A DNA stretch of 64,000 bases, taken from the NCBI RefSeq assembly GCF_039543525.1, contig NZ_BAABJX010000020.1, positions 124,001 through 188,000 of the forward strand, written 5' to 3'. The notes beneath the pieces are model-generated. The model saw only the letters and a list, made by a program, of their open reading frames with translations, had not been told where the DNA came from and did not search any database. The first letter of the stretch is position 1; each line of letters opens with the position of its first letter. Below, one piece after another: positions 59,705 to 64,000 of this stretch. Made by a program: the position numbers and the translations under genes. Source of the DNA: Algivirga pacifica. Lineage in GTDB: Bacteria; Bacteroidota; Bacteroidia; Cytophagales; Flammeovirgaceae.

Positions 59705-61582
59705 ATGAGACACCTCTTAACTACCATTCTTCTTACCCTTGGGGCTTCTTTCTTACTTTCAGCCTGCTCCAATGAGAATACAGATCAAAAGAACACCCAA
59801 AAAGATCAATCCAAGAAATCTGTTGAAGTTCCCAAAAATCCTTTAAAGGAGGCTTACTTTGGTAACCTTCATATCCATACCAGTTGGTCGTTTGACGGCT
59901 TCACCAATGGGTCAGTTACCGAACCTGATGATGCTTACCGATGGGCCAAAGGTGAAGCAATCCCTGGTGGTGGTGACGGCACTCCCCTAAAAATCAAAGT
60001 CCCTTTGGATTGGTATGCCGTCTCTGAGCATGCAGAATATATGGGGGTATTCAAAAAGATGGAAGACCCAAATAGTCCTTTCAGTAAACTTCCTATTGCG
60101 AAACGGATTACTTCAGACGATCAAGCTGAAGCCACCCAAGCGTTTGCCGAGGTATTGGATGAAATGAACAAAGGTATCCCTCAAGATGAGCTCAATGACA
60201 CTGAACTTGCCCAGTCTTTATGGCAAGAGATTATTAAAATTGGAGACAAACATAATGAGCCCGGAAAGTTCACCACTTTCTCTGCCTTTGAATGGACTTC
60301 CGCTCCCAACAACCGTAATCTTCACCGTGTCGTCTTATTTGCTAATAATGAGAATATCCCACAACTCCCCTATTCTGTATTTGACTCTCCCAAGCCAGAA
60401 GACTTATGGAAGTATATGGAAAATGCCCGTAAAAATGGGGCTACCTTACTGGCTGTCCCACACAATGGTAACGCCAGTGACGGAATGATGTTTGAGATGG
60501 TCGATTCCGATGACCAACCCATCACGAAAGCCTACAGCGAAAGTAGAATGAGGAATGAACCACTCTACGAAATTACCCAGATCAAAGGAACCTCAGAAGC
60601 ACACCCTGACCTTAGTCCAAATGATGAATTTGCGGGTTTTGAGATTTGGGACTATACCTTGTCAGCAATCACCGAACGTCCTAAAAACCGAAAAGGAAGC
60701 TATTTGAGAGAAGCCTATAAAGATGGACTTAAGTTGGAAAAAAAGGGAGCAGGAAACCCTTTTAAATATGGCGTAATTGGTGACTCTGACACCCATAACT
60801 CAGCCTCCTCTATAGAAGAAGATAACTATACCGGCAAATTTGGAATGGAAAACGATCCTAAGCACCGTCTCAATGGTATCCCTGGTAGTCCAGATCCTCT
60901 GAATCAGCAAATCCGTGAGTTCAGTTCTGGTGGCTTGGCAGGTATTTGGGCCGAGTCCAATACACGAGAAGCCCTTTTTGAAGCCATGATGAGAAAGGAA
61001 ACTTTTGCTACCTCAGGCACCCGACTAAAAGTACGATTTTTTGGGAGTTTTGAGTACTCAAAAGAACTGATGGAGGATAATAATTGGGTCAAAATGGCCT
61101 ATGAAAAGGGCGTTCCTATGGGAGGGGATTTATCGGCTGCTGCTTCTAATAAGTCTCCCATTTTTGCGGTACACGCCATCAAGGAAGCTAATGGCGCTAA
61201 CCTGGATCGTATACAAATTATCAAAGGGTGGGTAGATCAATCCGGTAAAACACAAGAAAAGATTTACAATATCGCCCTTTCAGATGGGCGAACGGTTGAT
61301 GCCTCAGGAAATGCCCCTGCTGTTGGCAATACTGTCGATGCCTCTAAAGCTACTTATACGAATGATATTGGTGACACCGAACTAAAAGCCCTTTGGACTG
61401 ATCCAGAATTTGATGCGAATTTACATGCATTCTACTATGTAAGAGTACTGGAAATCCCTACCCCTCGCTGGAGTACTTACGATGCCAAAAAACTAGGTAT
61501 TGAACCTCGAAAAGATCTACCTACAAGCATTCAAGAAAGAGGGTGGAGTAGCCCTATCTGGTATACTCCTACATCGAAGTAA
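59705..61582 (+). CDS. DUF3604 lipoprotein (PHP-like fold)
   Basis: This 625-residue protein has a lipoprotein signal (LLTTILLTLGASFLLSACSNE). The DUF3604 family start AYFGNLHIHTSWSFDGFTNG recalls the first metal motif of PHP phosphoesterases (HxH). Further conserved parts are VSEHAEYMGVFK, ATLLAVPHNGNASDG, FKYGVIGDSDTHNS and AGIWAESNTREALFEAMMRKETFATSGTRLKVRFFGS. It is probably a periplasmic metal-dependent hydrolase. The substrate is unknown. A PpiC-type isomerase gene follows 82 bp later, separated by a strong hairpin. Confidence 0.9.
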   Translation: MRHLLTTILLTLGASFLLSACSNENTDQKNTQKDQSKKSVEVPKNPLKEAYFGNLHIHTSWSFDGFTNGSVTEPDDAYRWAKGEAIPGGGDGTPLKIKVPLDWYAVSEHAEYMGVFKKMEDPNSPFSKLPIAKRITSDDQAEATQAFAEVLDEMNKGIPQDELNDTELAQSLWQEIIKIGDKHNEPGKFTTFSAFEWTSAPNNRNLHRVVLFANNENIPQLPYSVFDSPKPEDLWKYMENARKNGATLLAVPHNGNASDGMMFEMVDSDDQPITKAYSESRMRNEPLYEITQIKGTSEAHPDLSPNDEFAGFEIWDYTLSAITERPKNRKGSYLREAYKDGLKLEKKGAGNPFKYGVIGDSDTHNSASSIEEDNYTGKFGMENDPKHRLNGIPGSPDPLNQQIREFSSGGLAGIWAESNTREALFEAMMRKETFATSGTRLKVRFFGSFEYSKELMEDNNWVKMAYEKGVPMGGDLSAAASNKSPIFAVHAIKEANGANLDRIQIIKGWVDQSGKTQEKIYNIALSDGRTVDASGNAPAVGNTVDASKATYTNDIGDTELKALWTDPEFDANLHAFYYVRVLEIPTPRWSTYDAKKLGIEPRKDLPTSIQERGWSSPIWYTPTSK

Positions 61583-61595
61583 TTATCAGCTTTCT

Positions 61596-61618
61596 GAGAC
61601 GCCCATACAGGGCGTCTC
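61596..61618 (+). terminator. Strong hairpin between DUF3604 and PpiC genes
   Basis: Perfect 9-bp stem GAGACGCCC / GGGCGTCTC with a 5-nt loop and no T run. It may reduce or protect the transcript between the two genes rather than end it. Confidence 0.5.
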
Positions 61619-61664
61619 TCTACGAGGATCTATCATTCACTTTATTGACTACTTTCTGTTTACG

Positions 61665-62543
61665 ATGAAACGCATTATCCAAGAACCCCTCATTCATTTT
61701 CTTCTATCAGGTGTTATCATTTTTTGCATCTACTCATGGAGTGCCAATGAAACAGACAAACATCGAAAAATCATCATCGATGATGCTCAACTTGCTCATC
61801 TATCGGGCATTTGGGAATTACAATGGAAGCGACCTCCTTCACAAAAGGAGCTTCAAAAACTCATAGAAGAATATGTCGAGCAAGAAGTCTATTACAGGGA
61901 AGCTCTTAACATGAACCTTGATCATGACGATGAGGTAATCAAACGTAGGTTGTCCCAAAAAATGAGATTTTTATCCAATACATTCTCCACACTGGCTGAT
62001 CCACCAACAGATGAACGGTTAAAAGCTTATCTTCGTGAAAATGAGGAACAGTATCAGAGACCACCTACCTACTCCTTCCTACAGGTTCCATTTACCTATG
62101 ATCACCACAGCAACCCTGAGGAAGTAGCCAACAAACTCTTACAACAACATAAAACCTCTAAGCAAGAGGATCACCTTGTTCACACAGGAGATCCCCTGTT
62201 TATTCCAAAAGAGTTCGTAGCTGCTGATACCATACAAATCAATAAAACCATGGGAGGTGCTATAGTCACTTCACTATCCGATGCCCCTCTAGGACAATGG
62301 TTTGGTCCTATACAATCGGGCTTAGGCTACCATCTTATTTATATCAAGGAGAAAACACCTGCAACACTTCCTGACTTTCACGATATAAGAAATCAATTAG
62401 AGCGAGATTATGTGTATGATACAGAAAAGATGGGAAGAAAGATGATTTATGAAAAGTTTAAGGAAAATTATGACATTATTATTACCTCCGACCAATACCA
62501 AGAGTTGTTAGGAGATATATCACTTCAACATACCGCTCAATAA
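61665..62543 (+). CDS. PpiC-type peptidyl-prolyl isomerase, membrane-anchored
   Basis: This 293-residue protein starts at ATG 61665. A single amino-terminal membrane segment (about 8-26, PLIHFLLSGVIIFCIYSW) is followed by a helical SurA-like region (KLIEEYVEQEVYYREALNMNLDHDDEVIKRRLSQKM). A parvulin-like domain follows (about 125-250, ending GQWFGPIQSGLGYHLIYIKEKTPA). It is probably a periplasmic chaperone or isomerase. An earlier ATG at 61500 lies inside the DUF3604 gene and was rejected. DUF3604 genes are often found beside such isomerases, suggesting a shared secreted pathway. Confidence 0.85.
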   Translation: MKRIIQEPLIHFLLSGVIIFCIYSWSANETDKHRKIIIDDAQLAHLSGIWELQWKRPPSQKELQKLIEEYVEQEVYYREALNMNLDHDDEVIKRRLSQKMRFLSNTFSTLADPPTDERLKAYLRENEEQYQRPPTYSFLQVPFTYDHHSNPEEVANKLLQQHKTSKQEDHLVHTGDPLFIPKEFVAADTIQINKTMGGAIVTSLSDAPLGQWFGPIQSGLGYHLIYIKEKTPATLPDFHDIRNQLERDYVYDTEKMGRKMIYEKFKENYDIIITSDQYQELLGDISLQHTAQ

Positions 62544-62593
62544 GTATAGTGTTTGAGGTTAACCCTGTTACTGTCTATGGAATAATATACGGG

Positions 62594-62640
62594 GTATTGG
62601 TTATTGGTTATTGGTTATCGCTTACCAATAATAAACGATA
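62594..62640. repeat. TTATTGG heptamer words
   Basis: TTATTGG occurs three times, then TTATCGC, then TTACCAATAATAAACGATA. A partial palindrome, about 50 bp after the PpiC-gene stop, uses the same vocabulary as 8104 and 44755. Confidence 0.75.
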
Positions 62641-62729
62641 GACATCCATTATGCGACAGTTTCCATCTTAACTACGATAGTATGCGTAGACTTTCTTAAT
62701 CAAATATTACGATAGTCCACATTACTGTA

Positions 62730-62737
62730 TAAATTTG
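62730..62737 (+). promoter_or_regulatory. -7 box (TAAATTTG)
   Basis: Exact TAnnTTTG match. Transcription should begin near 62743, which makes ATG 62744 leaderless and favours ATG 62771 for the next gene. Confidence 0.55.
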
Positions 62738-62770
62738 TCGTTTATGTTGAGTATTAGAGCTTGTTCCAAA

Positions 62771-63709
62771 ATGATCCAATGTCATGCCGTCAGCAAGGAT
62801 GTCTATCACAAATTGCTTCCAAAAGCTGCACACGCTTATAATAGCACCGCATTCCACCAACGACATCAACACCTGGCAGAGGAAGTAATTTATCTTGTTT
62901 TTGAGGATGCTGACAGCAAGGTGGTGGGAGGTATTATTATGGGAAAGAAAAAGGACGCTCTACTATCTCCGTATTCAGCCCCCTTTGGAGGGTTTACCTT
63001 TTTGAAGGTTCCATCAACATCATTACTTCAAGACTGTATACAGGCACTTAGACTGTTTGCAAAATCTCAGTCTATTTCTATTATCAACATCACCTTACCT
63101 CCCTCTATTTACAGTACTTCGCATAGTAGCATGATCAAAGAAGCATTGACCTACAATGGTTTTCAAATCACTTATACCGATATCAATCATTCCTTTTCTT
63201 TGAACTCCTTCCAGCATTACTTAAAGAAAGTTGCTAAAGGAGTGCGGAAAAATATCTTGAAGGGGGTAAGGAATCCGAATCTCTCTTTTTATAAGTGCAT
63301 ATCCCAACAGGATTGCTATCAGGCCTATCAAATCATTCAGGAAAACAGAAAACAGAACGACTACCCTTTACGTCTAAGCTGGGAAGCCTTATGCAATAGT
63401 AGCGAAGTTATTCCTATGGACTGTTTTCTGGTTTATTATGAAAGTATTCCTATAGCTGCCGCTATTATTTTCCAAGTCACCTCTCAAATAGCCCAGGTAA
63501 TTTACTGGGGAGACCTAAAGGAATACCGTCACCTTTACACCATGAACTACTTATCCTATCAACTCTTTGAGTACTATCAGGACAAGATTACTATTTTAGA
63601 TATAGGCCCATCTTCGGAGCACGGCATCCCTGATGAAGGGCTTTGTACATTTAAGGAACGTATCGGTTGTGATGCGACGGAAAAGTGGACGTTAAATATT
63701 CTAGTTTGA
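62771..63709 (+). CDS. GNAT/FemAB-like acyltransferase-fold protein
   Basis: This 312-residue soluble protein begins MIQCHAVSKDVYHKLLP, continues AYNSTAFHQRHQHLAEEVIYLVFEDADSKVVGGIIMGKKKDALLSPYSAPFGGFTFL, and has a second half with VPMDCFLVYYESIPIAAAIIF-style strands and YWGDLKEYRHLYTMNYLSYQLFEYY. Two GNAT-like halves suggest the FemAB/FemX type. Related Bacteroidota proteins are remembered as uncharacterised acetyltransferase-like. The start was chosen by the promoter box at 62730 and by family start. The substrate is unknown. Confidence 0.75.
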   Translation: MIQCHAVSKDVYHKLLPKAAHAYNSTAFHQRHQHLAEEVIYLVFEDADSKVVGGIIMGKKKDALLSPYSAPFGGFTFLKVPSTSLLQDCIQALRLFAKSQSISIINITLPPSIYSTSHSSMIKEALTYNGFQITYTDINHSFSLNSFQHYLKKVAKGVRKNILKGVRNPNLSFYKCISQQDCYQAYQIIQENRKQNDYPLRLSWEALCNSSEVIPMDCFLVYYESIPIAAAIIFQVTSQIAQVIYWGDLKEYRHLYTMNYLSYQLFEYYQDKITILDIGPSSEHGIPDEGLCTFKERIGCDATEKWTLNILV

Positions 63710-63720
63710 CAAGGAGCATT

Positions 63721-63741
63721 ACCCCCGCCTGAGGCGAGGGT
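63721..63741. terminator. Hairpin between convergent genes
   Basis: ACCC-C-CGCC / GGCG-A-GGGT pairs with one mismatch around a TGA loop. It lies 12 bp after the plus-strand stop and 29 bp before the minus-strand stop at 63770. No palindrome of the word type is here. Confidence 0.65.
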
Positions 63742-63769
63742 CTATATTATCTGTATTCCAATACAATAC

Positions 63770-64000
63770 TTATACCACCCAAAGGGTATCTACATAATAC
63801 TGTCGGTCATCAAAGAAATGCTGCTTTACCTCAAAGCCTGTTTCTTGAGCAATTTGCTGTATTTCTTTTAAATCATACTTCTTAGATAATTCCGTATAAA
63901 TTGCCTCCCAGGCTTCAAAATGAACCGTTTTCCCTAGAAGAGAAAAGTGTACCGACTGCTTTATTTTACTTACCAAAAAACTCTTGGTCTCTCCTGTGAG
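63770..64000 (-). CDS. egtD: EgtD-like SAM-dependent methyltransferase, C-terminal part (truncated)
   Basis: The frame is open from the window edge (LTGETKSFLVSKIKQ) to a stop at 63770, giving the last 76 residues. The end SVHFSLLGKTVHFEAWEAIYTELSKKYDLKEIQQIAQETGFEVKQHFFDDRQYYVDTLWVV fits the carboxyl end of the EgtD family (L-histidine N-alpha-methyltransferase, ergothioneine pathway): the WEAI-x-TE-x-S-x-KY motif and the final Y-F/Y-V-D-x-LW strand. The SAM-binding core lies outside the window, so the exact substrate is uncertain. Confidence 0.78.
   Translation of the reverse strand, partial: LTGETKSFLVSKIKQSVHFSLLGKTVHFEAWEAIYTELSKKYDLKEIQQIAQETGFEVKQHFFDDRQYYVDTLWVV

Noticed and set aside
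61500..61664. Early start of the PpiC-type gene inside DUF3604
   Set aside because: It would overlap the DUF3604 gene, cross the hairpin at 61596 and bury the membrane anchor.
62755..62769. Third MITE end (AGAGCTTGTTCCAAA) near the GNAT-like start
   Set aside because: The match is partial and lacks an opposite end and the shared centre; a chance match is likely.
1..64000. tRNA and rRNA genes, riboswitches
   Set aside because: The intergenic regions were read for cloverleaf ends, CCA-like ends and conserved rRNA stretches; none was found by eye. A covariance-model scan would be decisive.

Overview
This window looks like a chromosome segment of a Bacteroidota bacterium, most likely of the Cytophagales type and probably marine. 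The evidence is a PorV/PorU-type pair of the type IX secretion system (T9SS), secreted proteins with T9SS C-terminal sorting domains, an OmpA/PD40 envelope protein, a fused E1 alpha/beta 2-oxoacid dehydrogenase, few Shine-Dalgarno sequences, and TAnnTTTG-type promoter boxes. No rRNA, tRNA or CRISPR array was seen. A species cannot be named from the sequence alone.

Layout. 0-4.3 kb: a truncated secreted protein, an intact IS903-like insertion sequence with 9-bp target duplications, and small minus-strand genes (DUF4332, formylglycine-generating-enzyme fold, membrane-anchored hypothetical). 4.4-15 kb: housekeeping genes (CDF metal exporter, MscS channel, HAD phosphatase, ung, formimidoylglutamase, 6-phosphofructokinase, miaA, E1 fusion, NfeD). 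15-32.6 kb: envelope and metabolic genes (exported caspase-like protein, LysM lytic transglycosylase, polytopic membrane protein, cystathionine beta-synthase, DksA-like protein, scpB, OmpA/PD40 protein, pncB, PLP enzyme, PBP4-type carboxypeptidase). 33-37.8 kb: Tat-exported superoxide dismutase, pentapeptide protein, gltX, PAS-LuxR regulator. 38-44.5 kb: a porV-porU unit with a very large PorU-like sortase. 45-49.8 kb: pseudouridine synthase, CBM9-type T9SS cargo and a divergent GH13 protein with altered active-site motifs. 49.9-55 kb: the most unusual gene group, a 1248-residue protein with three TIR modules, a transmembrane helix, a coiled coil and a beta-propeller, divergent from a SLATT-type two-helix membrane protein and a nucleoside-deoxyribosyltransferase-fold protein. 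This is a candidate NAD+/nucleotide-based immune or signalling locus. 55-64 kb: subtilase, M3 peptidase, small alarmone-hydrolase-like HD protein, DUF3604 lipoprotein with a PpiC-type isomerase, a GNAT/FemAB-like protein and the end of an EgtD-like methyltransferase.

The second remarkable layer is intergenic. About twenty gaps are filled with long palindromes and short tandem arrays built from repeated words, many with a 7-bp period (TGAGCAG, TTATCGC, AATTTTC, GAATGAA, TATGAGT). Others use GTTGAATC octamers, or GTTGAG spacers separated by mini-hairpins. They sit next to stop codons, sometimes supply the stop codon, and are almost absent from gaps between divergent genes. Two copies of a MITE-like element (161 and 172 bp) share ends and centre, while their stems differ in sequence but remain paired. 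Both the IS element and one MITE copy lie inside the loop of an older palindrome.
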